Shown: positions 1-8,394 of the stretch, one piece after another
Layout: every line of letters starts with the position of its first letter
Position numbering within the stretch: position 1 is the stretch's first letter
NCBI GenBank assembly: GCA_964404065.1
Contig: CAYOIP010000033.1
Coordinates: 1 to 12,263, forward strand
Source of the DNA: UBA7396 sp964404065
Lineage (GTDB): Bacteria; Patescibacteriota; Gracilibacteria; BD1-5; UBA6164
Direction of reading: 5' to 3'
Length of the DNA stretch: 12,263 nucleotides
The notes under the pieces: model-generated
The model's database searches: none
What the model was told of the DNA's origin: nothing
Seen by the model: the letters and a program-made list of their open reading frames with translations, nothing else
Made by a program: the position numbers and the translations under genes

Positions 1-554
1 AAAATTATTTTGGTGAAATAATTGATTGAAAAATGATTTTGAATGGGATTTGAAGGATTGTTTTTGATGAAATTGTTTGATTAGAAAAACATTTTGATTA
101 TATAAAAATAGATGAATTTATTGTTATGCCAAATCATATTCATTTGATTTTGATTGTAAAAAATAATTGCGTAGAGACGTCCATTTATGGCGTCTCAGAA
201 GGTGTCTCAGAAAATAATCAAAATGTTTTAAATCAAGACGCGATAAATCGCGTCTCTACAGAAAAACAAAAATGATGAATTACATGAAATAAAAATATTA
301 TGATGAATAAAAATCATATTTGATTTATAATCAGACAATTAAAATGAAAAACAAAATTTTTAATAAATAAATACCGTAAAGACACCGATTTATCATGTGT
401 CAAAAATAACGATTTATTTTTTGTTTGGCAACCAAATTATTATGATAGAATAATAAGAAATGAAGATGAATTATTAAGAATTAGACAATATATCTTTGAA
501 AATCCCTTAAAATGGGAACTTGATAAAAATAATACTGAAAATATTTTTATGTAA
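1..554 (+). CDS. REP-associated tyrosine transposase (RAYT, Y1_Tnp/IS200-like), 5'-truncated by the window
   Basis: Single-strand DNA transposase of the HUH/Y1 superfamily, the kind linked to REP palindromes. The frame has codons starting at position 3 and ends at TAA 552-554; the N-terminus, probably about 30-40 residues, lies before the window. The HUH signature MPNHIHLI is at 126-149. The C-terminal RAYT block WQPNYYDRIIRNEDEL, with the presumed catalytic tyrosine, is followed by IRQYIFENPLKWE. About eight UGA codons read through as glycine, so the gene is written in the host's code 25. Between the HUH motif and the tyrosine lies an extra low-complexity segment (about 165-275) encoded by REP-like palindromes; its GC-richer codons (tgc, ggc, cgc, gtc) differ from the rest. 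Frame and motifs are seen directly. Whether the enzyme is active, given the in-frame palindromes, is unknown. Confidence 0.88.
171..196. repeat. REP-like imperfect palindrome inside the transposase frame
   Basis: GAGACG (174-179) pairs with CGTCTC (191-196) and CCAT (181-184) with ATGG (187-190), with T180 bulged and a short loop. The 5' GTAGAGACG (171-179) is also complementary to CGTCTCTAC at 251-259. The two palindromes at 171-196 and 237-260 could therefore fold as a larger paired unit, like a two-REP BIME. Confidence 0.65.
237..260 (+). repeat. REP palindrome plus TCTACA tail, inside the transposase frame
   Basis: GACGCGA and TCGCGTC pair in a 7-bp stem around TAAA, followed by TCTACA. 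It differs from the downstream copy at 609-632 only by a compensated pair (G-C instead of A-T), which suggests selection on the hairpin rather than on the encoded residues. It is translated in frame as part of the transposase. Confidence 0.75.
381..401. repeat. Possible degenerate REP copy in the transposase frame
   Basis: GACAC (381-385) and GTGTC (397-401) flank a core resembling GATTTATC, which looks like a decayed copy of the GACACGATAAATCGTGTC element. The identification rests on a short match in conserved coding sequence and could be chance. Confidence 0.35.
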
Positions 555-608
555 TTTTTTATTATCGCGTCTAAAAAATAAACCTAAAAAATATTTTAAT
601 ATAAATAA

Positions 609-632
609 GACACGATAAATCGTGTCTCTACA
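609..632 (+). repeat. REP palindrome plus TCTACA tail, downstream of the transposase
   Basis: GACACGA and TCGTGTC form a 7-bp stem around TAAA, then TCTACA, the same layout as at 237-260. It sits 54 bases after the transposase stop and 25 bases before the start of the permease gene, so it probably lies in or near the permease leader. A further half-copy (TATCGCGTCT, 563-572) is nearby, so the transposase is bracketed by its cognate repeats. Confidence 0.78.
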
Positions 633-657
633 AATTATGAATTAACCTTTAAAATCT

Positions 658-3030
658 ATGCTCTCAAAAATCACCAAAATCACTCTAAAAACCTGAGAAA
701 AATACTTTGTTTTTGTATTTTTGGCAGTATTTTTGAGCTTATTTTCTTATATTCTCGGGAATAATATCGTCTTATCAGTAAAAGACTATTTACAAGATCA
801 AATTAAACCTCTTGTTTGAGGAGATATGGTTTTGTCAAATAGAGATGATTTAGACGAAAATGCTTTTATGCAAAAATATGAAAATACTTTTGATATAGCT
901 AAAACTATATCTATAAACTCAACTTTGTTTGATAATGAAAAAAATCCAAGTTTGGTAGAAATAGTTTATCATAGCGAAAATTATCCATTTTATAATCAGT
1001 TTGAATATGAGATAATAAATGAAAATGGGAAAATAATTGTTAATCAAAATACTTTAGAAAAATACTGAAATACTCTTGAAATTTTAGGAAAAAAATATTT
1101 GGTAAAATGAGTCATTAAAAAATCTCCACTTTGAAATATAAGTATTTATGCGAGTCAAAATACACTTTATTTGCCAATAGATGAATTTGATAAGACTTTA
1201 AACTCTACCAATTCTCGTTTGGATTATGAATATTATCTGCTTTTTAAGGGGGAGTATGAGCAAAAGTATAAAGAAATTTTAAGAAATGATCCAATTCTCA
1301 AGGATTTTAGAGTAAGAACTTTGACTGATAGAAATGATAGTATTTGAGATATTACTGATAGATTTTATGTGTTTATTAATTTTTTTAATTTAGTTGTTTT
1401 TGTTTTAACTTTTTTTATTGTCATACTTTCGCTTGAAACTTTTTTTAAGAAAATAAAAAAAACTATTGGACTTTTAAATATTTTTTGACTAAAAAAGAGA
1501 AAAATTTTTTATTATAACTTTTTAGTTTTATTTTGAGTATTTTTATCAAGTTTTTTACTGGCATATTTACTCAATATTTGAGTTATGAATTTGATTTCAA
1601 TAAAATATGAGTTTTTTCAAAGTAAATTTGAGTCATTTTATAAAGGTTTTTTTATAACTCTTGTTTTGCTTTTTGTGTGAGTTTTTTCTCCTGTTTATAA
1701 AGTTTGGAAATCTGATATTTCTTCTTTGATAAAAGATGAGTGAAATTTTTCAAATTTTAGTATTTGAGATTATTTTATATATTTATGACTTATTTTTTCT
1801 TGATTTTTTTGAGTAAATCTTATCTCGGGAATAAATATAATTGATAGTTTTTTGTATAGTTTTTGATTTATTTTACTTATACTTATTTTTTATGTTTTGA
1901 TAGAAAAAATATTAATTCTAGGTAGCTCAGGCCTGCGTTCCCTACAAAAAACAAATTTCTATCTTTTTGATGCGATTCGTTCCACAATTAAACCTGGAAA
2001 TGTGTCATTTCTTATAATATTTTCCGGAATTATTTCATTTATTTCTATATTTGTTTTTTATGTATTTTCTGGAAGTTTTCTAAATTATCTACAAAATATT
2101 ACCAAAACTTGAAATGATACTTTTGTTATAAATGTGCAACAAAATGATATAAACTGAATTAAAAAATATTTTAGCGATGATGAAATATTTGAAATTGTTA
2201 CACTAAGAATAAAAACTATTAACTGAAAAACTTTAGAGGAATTTCTAAATCAAGAAAGAGTTCCTAGACAATTTTCTAGAGAATTTTCTTCAACGACTAA
2301 AATTTTAGATAATAAAATATTATCTTGAAAACCATTAAAAACTTCTTGAGTCTCAGTTGATAGAGAATTTGCTTGAGAGTTTGGATTGAAACTTTGAGAT
2401 AAAATAACTTTTTCAGTTGCTGGACTTGAAAAAACTTTGGAAGTAATAAATTTTAGAGAAGCTGTCAGAAACGGAACCAATCCATTTTTTTTCTTCCAAC
2501 TAGACAAACAAGATTTTGAAAAGTATCCCAAAAATTATATTTTGTCTTATAAAGAATCTGAAAAATTTCCAAATATAGAAAAAATTTTGTCAGATGAAGT
2601 AGGAAATCATTTAACATTTATAAAAACTAAAGAAATCCTTGAAATAGTTATTTCTATAGCAAATCAAATTTTAGTTGTAGTTTATTTGTGTCTTTGATAT
2701 ATTTTTATATTTTCATTTTTAAGTTTTATAGTATCACTTTCGTTTTTATCTACTTTTAAAACTGAGAAAATTAAACTTTTGAATATGCTATGAGGAAATA
2801 AGAAAAAATTATTACAAGCTTTAAATTTTGAATTTATTTATTTAGTTTTTTTGTGATTTTTAATTAGTTTTTTATTTTGAAGTTTGATATTAGGTATAAT
2901 TTTTAATTTTATATCTTATTTTAGTTTGGATTTTTGAGTATTTTTTGTTTGATTAGCTATTATTTTCTTTTTATTACTTTTTATATATTGATATTTAAAA
3001 TTAATTAATAATAAAAATTTGCATTTATAA
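658..3030 (+). CDS. ABC transporter permease, two FtsX-like modules (YbbP-like), 790 aa
   Basis: Inner-membrane subunit of a MacB/LolC/YbbP-type ABC exporter or mechanotransducer; the ATPase partner is not in this window. UGA=Gly gives one uninterrupted 790-residue frame, close to the roughly 800 residues of YbbP. Layout: TM1 about residues 16-40; a soluble extracytoplasmic domain to about 235; three TM segments at about 236-263, 284-313 and 331-350; a linker with two more at about 372-390 and 395-422; a conserved intracellular stretch (RSLQKTNFYLFDAIRS, about 427-442) before TM at 449-471; a second soluble domain to about 660; three final TM segments. This ten-helix pattern with two large ectodomains fits YbbP. 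The second ectodomain contains a YbbP-like motif with NPFFFFQL. There is no Shine-Dalgarno before ATG 658. The exported substrate cannot be inferred. Confidence 0.85.
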
Positions 3031-3046
3031 AAAAATATTATATATT
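3019..3046 (+). promoter_or_regulatory. Possible promoter for the nitroreductase gene
   Basis: TTGCAT (3019-3024), 16-nt spacer, TATATT (3041-3046). The -35 overlaps the end of the permease gene. The -10 is 47 nt from ATG 3094, farther than at other starts here. In this AT-rich DNA the match is weak evidence. Confidence 0.3.
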
Positions 3047-3052
3047 ATAAAA

Positions 3053-3077
3053 GCTATACAAAATATAGCGATTTTAT
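3053..3077 (+). terminator. Weak hairpin after the permease gene
   Basis: GCTATA (3053-3058) pairs with TATAGC (3064-3069) around CAAAA, followed by GATTTTATTTT. The stem is only 6 bp and the T run is interrupted, so it may be a weak terminator or part of the nitroreductase leader. Confidence 0.35.
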
Positions 3078-3093
3078 TTTTAACTTATTTTTT

Positions 3094-3723
3094 ATGAATT
3101 TATTAGACTCACTTAAATGGAGATATGCAACAAAAGTATTTGATAAAAATAAAAAAGTATCAAAAGAAGATTTAGATGAAATTTTAGAGGTATTTAGATT
3201 AACAGCTTCTGCTTATTGATTACAACCTTGGAAATTAATTATTGTGGAGAATAAAGAATTAAGACAAAAATTACTTCCAGTTTCTTGGAATCAATCTCAA
3301 ATTGTTGATGCTTCACATTTATTTGTTTTAGCTAGAATTGATAATGCTTGAGATAAATTGGTAGATGAATATGTTGAGGATTTAGTAAAAACTAGATGAG
3401 TTAAAAGAGAGGATATTGCATGATATGAAGGAATGATGAAATGATTTTTAAATTGACTTTCATCTGAGGCAAAAACTTCTTGGGCTAATAGGCAAGTTTT
3501 TATAGCTTTATGAAATATGCTTACATTTTTAGCAAGTAAACAAATTGACTCTTGTCCTATGGAATGACTTGATACAAATGCTTATAATGAGATATTATGA
3601 CTTAAAAAATTATGATTAGCAACAGTGGCTGCACTTCCTATTTGATACAGAAGTGAAGATGATAAATATGCAAATTTGCAAAAAGTAAGATTTCCACTTG
3701 AAAAGTTGGTGATAAAGATGTAA
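3094..3723 (+). CDS. NAD(P)H-dependent nitroreductase family protein (NfsB/YfkO-like), 209 aa
   Basis: FMN-dependent oxidoreductase that reduces nitro compounds or quinones with NAD(P)H; the physiological substrate is unknown. Near the N-terminus WRYATKVFD (residues 9-17) matches the RxATKxFD phosphate-binding motif of NfsB/YfkO, and SAYGLQPWK (about 39-47) is the flavin-contact SxxGLQPW motif. The second half has ASKQIDSCPMEG, as in NfsB-type enzymes, and ends with LPIGYRSEDD. The length fits the family (about 210-220). At least nine UGA codons are read as Gly, including the G of GLQPW. It stands between a weak hairpin and a strong terminator, so it is probably monocistronic. No redox partner is adjacent. 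Confidence 0.88.
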
Positions 3724-3731
3724 TTAATTTA

Positions 3732-3766
3732 ATAAAAGTTCTTGATTTTCAAGAACTTTTATTTTT
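3732..3766 (+). terminator. Intrinsic terminator after the nitroreductase gene
   Basis: A perfect 13-bp stem, ATAAAAGTTCTTG (3732-3744) with CAAGAACTTTTAT (3750-3762), loop ATTTT, then a T run. It starts 8 bases after the stop codon. Confidence 0.88.
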
Positions 3767-3774
3767 ATATTTGT

Positions 3775-3801
3775 TTGATTTTTTTTGTTTAATTATATAA
3801 T
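3775..3801 (+). promoter_or_regulatory. Promoter for the zinc-ribbon membrane protein gene
   Basis: A perfect TATAAT -10 (3796-3801) lies 28 nt before ATG 3830. The best -35 is TTGATT (3775-3780) with a 15-nt spacer; TTGTTT (3771-3776) with 19 nt is an alternative. It sits directly behind the terminator and predicts a leader of about 20 nt with no Shine-Dalgarno. Confidence 0.6.
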
Positions 3802-3829
3802 ATAGGCATTATTTTTTAATTATAAAAAT

Positions 3830-5026
3830 ATGTTTGATATAGTTTCTTTTGTTAGAGAAAAAATTTTTAGAAGACCAAAACTAAAAGTAGAAGCTGTAGC
3901 TTGAGAAGAATTATCAGAAAAGCAAACTACAAAGCTTTGATATTTTTTACTTTATTGTATGTTTTGAGCGATAATTGCTTCAGCTCAGTGGACACTCAGT
4001 ATTATTGAGGAAATTCCAGAAAAACCAACAGATATTCCTTATTGTATAACAAGTTTAGTAAATAATTTAAGTGAAAATAAAGATGATATTTATTATTACG
4101 ATTCTTATAATTATTCATATGATAACTGTCAAATTTCATCAGAAACTCCAAAATTTGATTTTGATCCTGAATATTCAAGTCTTTCTTGACCAAATCAAAA
4201 AATAATTGATTTAAATAATTCTATTTCAACTCTTGAGTCACAAAAATCTACTTTTGAATATAATTTAACTCAAGCCGAGCAAAATTATAACACTTCTTTA
4301 ACTGAGAAAATTGCTGATGAAAACAATCAAATTTATGATAAAAACAAAATTCAAGAAGATATTAAAAATAATCATATTCAAATAGAAAATACTGAAAAAC
4401 AAATTAGTATTTTAAATGATGAAATATCAAAAATCAAAAAAGATAATAGTGCTGAAGTAGATAAGTTGAAAGAAAAACTTAAAAAGGCAGAAGAGGATTA
4501 TAAATCAGCCTATTTGATGTATAGACTTATAGTTGCAGTTTTATCATTTGTATTTTCTATAGTAGTATTTTTTGCTTTGTATAGAATTTATGTTAAACAA
4601 AAAGTTAAAAATTCTCCACATACTATAATATTTTCTGTTGCAACTTTTGCTTATTGACTAGTTTTATTGCAAATTGCAGTTATGTTTATTTGGGATATAA
4701 TTCCACATAAATTATTAAAACTAGTTTTAGAATTTTTATCATATTTTGAGCCAGTTGTTTATCTACTTCAATTTTTATGGCCAGTTATTATTATTTGAAT
4801 ATTCTGATTTTTAGTTTATAAAATACAAAAAAGATTATATTCTCCAGAAAATGTTTTAAAAAGATTTATAAGTGATAAAAAGTGTCCTAATTGTTGAAAT
4901 AGTGTTGATTTTACAAAGCCATTTTGTCCTTTATGTAGCCACGAAATACAAGTGAAATGTAAAAAATGTAATAATCTTACTGTTAAATGAATGCCTTATT
5001 GTTCTAGTTGCTGAGAAAAGATTTAA
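3830..5026 (+). CDS. Unrecognised four-TM protein with external coiled coil and two cytoplasmic zinc ribbons, 398 aa
   Basis: I do not recognise a named family. Order along the protein: short basic N-terminus; TM1 about 37-58; a segment with Cys72 and Cys100 and a Tyr/Asp/Asn-rich run (about 86-99); a long charged, Gln/Asn/Lys-rich coiled coil about 124-228; three TM helices about 232-253, 264-288 and 307-330; then two tandem zinc ribbons (Cys352, 355, 366, 369 and Cys377, 380, 391, 394). With the N-terminus inside, four helices put the coiled-coil region outside and the zinc ribbons in the cytoplasm, a consistent topology. The ribbons resemble the double-zinc-ribbon tails of many membrane-anchored proteins. 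It has its own promoter and is closed by a terminator, so it is a single-gene unit. A surface or envelope role is only inference. Confidence 0.85.
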
Positions 5027-5027
5027 T

Positions 5028-5063
5028 AAAAAAAATCAAAACGAATTCGTTTTGATTTTTTTT
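5028..5063 (+). terminator. Intrinsic terminator after the zinc-ribbon membrane protein gene
   Basis: A perfect palindrome centred on GAATTC: stem AAAATCAAAACG (5032-5043), loop AATT, CGTTTTGATTTT (5048-5059), extended by flanking A and T runs. It begins right after the stop codon. Its arms share ATCAAAAC/GTTTTGAT with the terminator at 6248. The run-on A tract could make it work in both directions. Confidence 0.9.
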
Positions 5064-5078
5064 AGATTTCAATATACT
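5052..5078 (+). promoter_or_regulatory. Promoter of the mntA-hepT unit
   Basis: TATACT -10 (5073-5078) lies 29 nt before ATG 5108. TTGATT (5052-5057), inside the 3' arm of the terminator, is the best -35 with a 15-nt spacer. The geometry is the same as at 3775-3801 and 6266-6292. Confidence 0.5.
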
Positions 5079-5107
5079 AAATTTAGTTTAAAAATAATTT
5101 TATAATT

Positions 5108-5416
5108 ATGTTACAAAGTGAATACATAAAAGAAAAGTTATCTAGTGAAGAATTTAAACAAAAATTTATAACTTCTTGAATATCACATTTATCATTATTT
5201 GGTTCTTATGCTAGAAATGAAGCAACAGAAAATAGTGATTTAGATTTGGTTTATGAGTTAGATTGAAAGCATATTACTACACTTTGAACTTTACAATATT
5301 TAGAAGATATTTTAGTGAAAGAGTTTAATGTAAAAAAAGTTGATTTTGTTAGTAAAAGAAAAATACATCCATATCTAAAACCTTACATAGAAAAAGATTT
5401 AACTCCTATTTTTTAA
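5108..5416 (+). CDS. mntA: MNT-type nucleotidyltransferase, likely MntA antitoxin, 102 aa
   Basis: Minimal nucleotidyltransferase of the MntA family. In studied MntA-HepT pairs it uses ATP to AMPylate the HEPN toxin partner and so silences it. The signature GSX10DXD is complete: Gly32-Ser33, ten residues, Asp44-Leu45-Asp46; a third acidic residue, Asp79 in VDFV, lies on the expected later strand, so all three metal-binding carboxylates are present. The length (102 aa) is typical. Two UGA codons before and three after the motif decode as Gly. The partner hepT begins 2 nt after the stop, indicating tight cotranscription. The family call rests on motif and gene pairing. The antitoxin role is established for relatives and inferred here. 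Confidence 0.87.
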
Positions 5417-5418
5417 AT

Positions 5419-5739
5419 ATGCAAAAAGATATAAAATTTTACGAAAATGAAATATTAAATTGAATTGATAAAATTGAGAAATATGTTTGAAATATGGATT
5501 TCTGAGATTTTTGTGACGATGAAAAAACATTTGATGCTTGTTGTATGCAACTTCAACATATTTGAGAATGTTGAATAAAACTTTGAAAATTAACAAATAA
5601 TGATTATAAAAATATTCCATTTGTAGATATGAGAGGTTTTAGAAATAAAATAACTCATGACTATGCTTGAATGGAAGACTGAATTATATGGGATACTATA
5701 AAAAAATCACTTCCAGAATTAAAGAAATTATTGAAATAA
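5419..5739 (+). CDS. hepT: HEPN-domain protein, likely HepT RNase toxin (DUF86), 106 aa
   Basis: Small all-alpha HEPN protein of the HepT/DUF86 family, whose characterised members are RNases neutralised by a linked MntA. The motif RX4HXY is intact: Arg75, His80, Tyr82 in FRNKITHDY; Tyr82 corresponds to the tyrosine AMPylated by MntA in studied systems. Upstream sequence fits the family pattern (short helix, then AxxMQLQHIGECGIKL about residues 40-55, then PFVDMRGFRN). About nine UGA codons decode as Gly, several in the helical core. It follows the MNT gene by 2 nt with no promoter of its own. The target RNA is unknown. No terminator clearer than an A/T-only repeat follows, so the downstream redox gene might be cotranscribed. 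Confidence 0.87.
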
Positions 5740-5783
5740 AAATCAATAATTTTTTATTTTAAAATATTTTCTAATAAAAAATT

Positions 5784-6248
5784 ATGAAATACCACTGCAC
5801 TTGATGTGATTATATATATGATGAAATGCTTTGAGATGAGGATTTATGATTAGCTCCACATACTTTTTTTGATTCACTTCCAAATGACTTTTTTTGTCCA
5901 TTTTGTGATACACATAAAGATGATTTTGTAGTATTAGAAGAGCAAATAAATTATCCAATTGATAAAAATAAACTTACAAACTTTGAAGCTGAACATTTTC
6001 CAATTTATGAGATAAATTGAGATGTTTTAAAATTTGAAATATGACAAATAGAGCATCCTATGCAAGAAGAACATTTTGTTTATAAAGTTGCTCTTTTTGA
6101 CGATAGTTGAGATATGATTGAAGAAAAAAAGTTTAAAATTTGAGATGAGTTATCTTGAAGTTTTGATATAGAATATTTAGATAGTTTTGAGTTAAGAGTT
6201 TATTGTAGTCGTGATTGAGTATTTTCTAGCTGAGTGATAGAAAGGTAA
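5784..6248 (+). CDS. Rubredoxin fused to a superoxide reductase-like (desulfoferrodoxin) domain with altered active site, 154 aa
   Basis: Residues 1-53 are a rubredoxin with iron ligands Cys5, Cys8, Cys38 and Cys41, an aromatic core and the usual DxxxLPNDFFCPFC block; the glycines that normally follow each CxxC are Asp (9 and 42). Residues 66-154 match the catalytic domain of superoxide reductase (SOR), which reduces superoxide to peroxide at an Fe(His)4Cys centre. His71 (EHFP), His91 (HPM), His97 (EHF) and Cys141 fit, with spacings of 20 and 6 between the first three as in the family. The fifth ligand, His in CNxHG, is Asp144 (CSRDG), and the conserved Glu-Lys before the first His are Ala69-Glu70. 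Rubredoxin normally donates electrons to SOR, so the fusion makes sense as a self-contained electron path, but SOR activity is uncertain. No Shine-Dalgarno or clear promoter precedes it. Confidence 0.85.
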
Positions 6249-6276
6249 ATCAAAACTTTTAAGTTTTGATTTTTTT
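6248..6276 (+). terminator. Intrinsic terminator after the rubredoxin-SOR gene
   Basis: AATCAAAAC (6248-6256) pairs with GTTTTGATT (6263-6271) around TTTTAA, followed by T's to 6276. The stem starts at the last base of the stop codon. The arms are nearly the same as those of the terminator at 5028-5063. Confidence 0.85.
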
Positions 6277-6292
6277 ATTTTCTTCATATAAT
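6266..6292 (+). promoter_or_regulatory. Promoter of gltX
   Basis: A perfect TATAAT (6287-6292) lies 32 nt before ATG 6325. TTGATT (6266-6271), in the 3' arm of the preceding terminator, is the best -35 with a 15-nt spacer. Confidence 0.6.
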
Positions 6293-6324
6293 AAGCCATA
6301 TTTTTAGATTTTAATGTAAATAAA

Positions 6325-7935
6325 ATGACTTTAGAAAATTTATTATTTCCAGAAATTACAGATACTCCAGAAAGTATAATTGCAAAATATCCAAAAAGAC
6401 CTGCTTGACAAGTTGTTACAAGAATTGCTCCAAGTCCGACTTGATTTTTTCATATTTGAACTTTATATACCACAATGGTTGATGAAATATTTGCCCATAA
6501 AAATAATTGAGTTTTATTTCTAAGAGCTGAAGATACTGATCAAAAAAGAGAAATAGAATGAGCTATGAAGAAGTATATTGATATTTTAAAAATATTTTGA
6601 ATTGATTTTGATGAATGACCTATTTGAGAAAACTATGAAGATGTAGGGAATTATTGACCATATACACAAAGCCAAAGAGAATATATTTATAAAGTATTTT
6701 TGAAAGATTTAGTTTCTAGATGACTTGCTTATCCTTGTTTTTTAACTGAAGAAGAAATAACTGGGATCAGAGAAATCCAAGAAGCATCAAAAGTTCCAAC
6801 TTGAATTTATGGAGAATATTCTAAATGGAGAAATGCGAGTTTAGAAGAAGTAAAAAAAGAAATTGATGCGGGAAAAGAATTTGTAATTAGATATAAATCA
6901 GAAGGGAATATTGTGAAAAAAATACAAGTTCATGATGAGATAAAATGAGATGTTTTTATTTGAGAAAATTTTCTAGATATAGTTATTATGAAAGTAAATT
7001 GACTCCCAACTTATCATTTTGCTCATATAGTTGATGATTATTTGATGGGGACGACTTTGGTTATCAGATGAGATGAATGGTTTGCTTCGCTTCCACTTCA
7101 TTTGCAATTATTCCAAACGATGTGATGGACTCCACCAAAATATGCACATATTTCGCCACTTGTAAAAATTGAGTGAGAATCAAGAAGAAAATTATCAAAA
7201 AGAAAAGATGTTGAAGCAAATGTTGAATATTATTTTGAAGATTGATATTTGGTTGAAGCGATACAAGACTTTTTGTGTAATATGATTAATGCTTCTTTTG
7301 AAGATTGGAGATGAGAAAATCCTGAAAAAAACTATAGAGAATTTGATTTCAAACTAGAAAAAATGAGTTCTGCCTGAGCTTTGGTTGATATAGATAAACT
7401 AAAATGGGTAAATTCAAATGTGATAAAAAATATGTCTTTAGATAAATTATATGAAAAATTATCAAATTATTTAGAAACTTATGAAAATGATTTTTATCAA
7501 AATGTATTTTTAAAGGCAGATAAATCTTATAATGAAAAAATTATTTCAGAACTAAAAACTAGACTTATAACCCTAAAAGATTATAAAAACTTAACTACAT
7601 TTTTTTATAATGAATTTGAAATAACTTCAAAGATGAAAGATTTGTTTATAAACCCAAAAATGAAAATAGAAGATATTGAAACGGCTAAAAAATGATTAGA
7701 AATAGCTTTAGATATTTTAAAAAGTAAATCTAGTGATTTTGAAAGTATAGAAGAAGTAAAAAATATTTTTGTAGAAAAAATACAAGAAAATGGAATGAAA
7801 AATGGGCAAGTTTTATGGCCAGTTCGTGTTGCTTTAAGTTGAGAAGAATTTTCACCAGGTGCTTTAGAATTAATTTTCATACTTGGAATAAAAAAGTCAA
7901 TACAAAGAATTGAAAATATCTTGAAATCTATATAA
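6325..7935 (+). CDS. gltX: Glutamyl-tRNA synthetase, 536 aa
   Basis: Class I synthetase that charges tRNA-Glu with glutamate in the cytoplasm. The nucleotide-binding signatures are intact: RIAPSPTGFFHIGT with HIGT at residues 43-46, and KLSKR at 289-293 in the context GESRRKLSKRKDVEA. The glycine of HIGT is a UGA codon (6457-6459), strong internal proof of the recoding. Between them lie LRAEDTDQ, YTQSQRE, a zinc-less loop (YPCFLTEEE) and YHFAHIVDDYLMGTTLVIRGDEW. The KRKD and FEDWR context resembles the longer GluRS type of Clostridia rather than the KRHGA type. The C-terminal anticodon-binding domain (about 360-536) is complete and ends with SGEEFSPGALELIFILG. At 536 aa it is longer than the usual 470-490, partly from a longer N-terminus before RIAPSPTG. 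Whether it also charges tRNA-Gln cannot be told; no gatCAB is in view. Confidence 0.95.
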
Positions 7936-7949
7936 TATAGTGATATAAT
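7921..7949 (+). promoter_or_regulatory. Promoter of the small zinc-ribbon gene
   Basis: TTGAAA (7921-7926), 17-nt spacer, TATAAT (7944-7949), the best sigma70-like match in the window. It overlaps the 3' end of gltX, and the -10 ends 30 nt before ATG 7980. A second TATAAT at 7931-7936 has no matching -35. Confidence 0.65.
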
Positions 7950-7979
7950 TAACTAAATTAAAAATTAACAAAAATAAAT

Positions 7980-8390
7980 ATGAATTACCAAATATTAAAA
8001 ACATTAATTGATTCTTTAATTTGAAACTTTGTTTGTCCAAACTGTAATTGAAAAGTCTCAGAAAATAATTTAGAGGTTGTTTGAGCTGCTTGAAATAGTA
8101 TAAATCTAGATGTTTTATGTCCTGCTTGTGATAAGCATACTTTTGTGAAAGCTGAAATGTCACAAATAAATTTATGAAGTGTAATGAACCTAAATAAAGA
8201 GAATTTAGAAGGTTTGAAAAATAAATTAAATGAGATAAAAGATAATCTTTTGCAAGTAAATATTAAAAAAGAGGATTTCTCTCAAAGAAAAAATATTGAA
8301 GCGAAAATTAATGAAAAAGAGATTTTAGAACTTAGAGAAATTTTGAAAAAAGAACATACAAATGTATGAGATATTTTAGGGCAAGACTAA
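7980..8390 (+). CDS. Small zinc-ribbon protein of unknown function, 136 aa
   Basis: Not recognised as a named family. The N-terminal third holds one zinc ribbon: FVCPNCNG near residue 18 and VLCPACDKH near residue 46, two CxxC knuckles about 25 residues apart. The remaining 75 residues are Lys/Glu/Asn-rich and strongly helical (about 70-130), with a heptad-like pattern suggesting a coiled coil. There is no signal peptide or TM helix, so it is probably cytoplasmic. Six UGA codons decode as Gly in the first half (residues 15, 24, 36, 39, 66) and near the end. It has its own promoter within the gltX end and is followed by a terminator-like hairpin. Nucleic-acid binding is possible but not shown. 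Confidence 0.8.
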
Positions 8391-8394
8391 AGTT

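Noticed and set aside
171..632. CRISPR array from the repeated GACGCGATAAATCGCGTC-like units
   Set aside because: Copies are few, unevenly spaced, diverged by compensatory changes and lie within and beside a RAYT gene; they fit REP elements, and no cas gene is present.
2250..2531. 93-codon minus-strand open frame
   Set aside because: It lies wholly inside the second ectodomain of the permease gene, which is continuous under code 25; no family motif or start signal.
826..2697. Permease as a string of frameshifted or nonsense-mutated fragments (a pseudogene)
   Set aside because: Every interruption is TGA in the same frame; all disappear with UGA=Gly, as in the neighbouring genes.
5738..5756. 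Possible terminator AAAAAT...ATTTTTT after hepT
   Set aside because: A six-base A/T-only repeat is expected by chance here and would be an unstable hairpin; the end of the mntA-hepT transcript is left undecided.
7605..8163. Two minus-strand open frames (7605-7880 and 7897-8163)
   Set aside because: They are antisense to gltX and the small zinc-ribbon gene, both well supported on the plus strand; their low-complexity Leu/Phe/Lys/Ser composition is what antisense AT-rich DNA gives.
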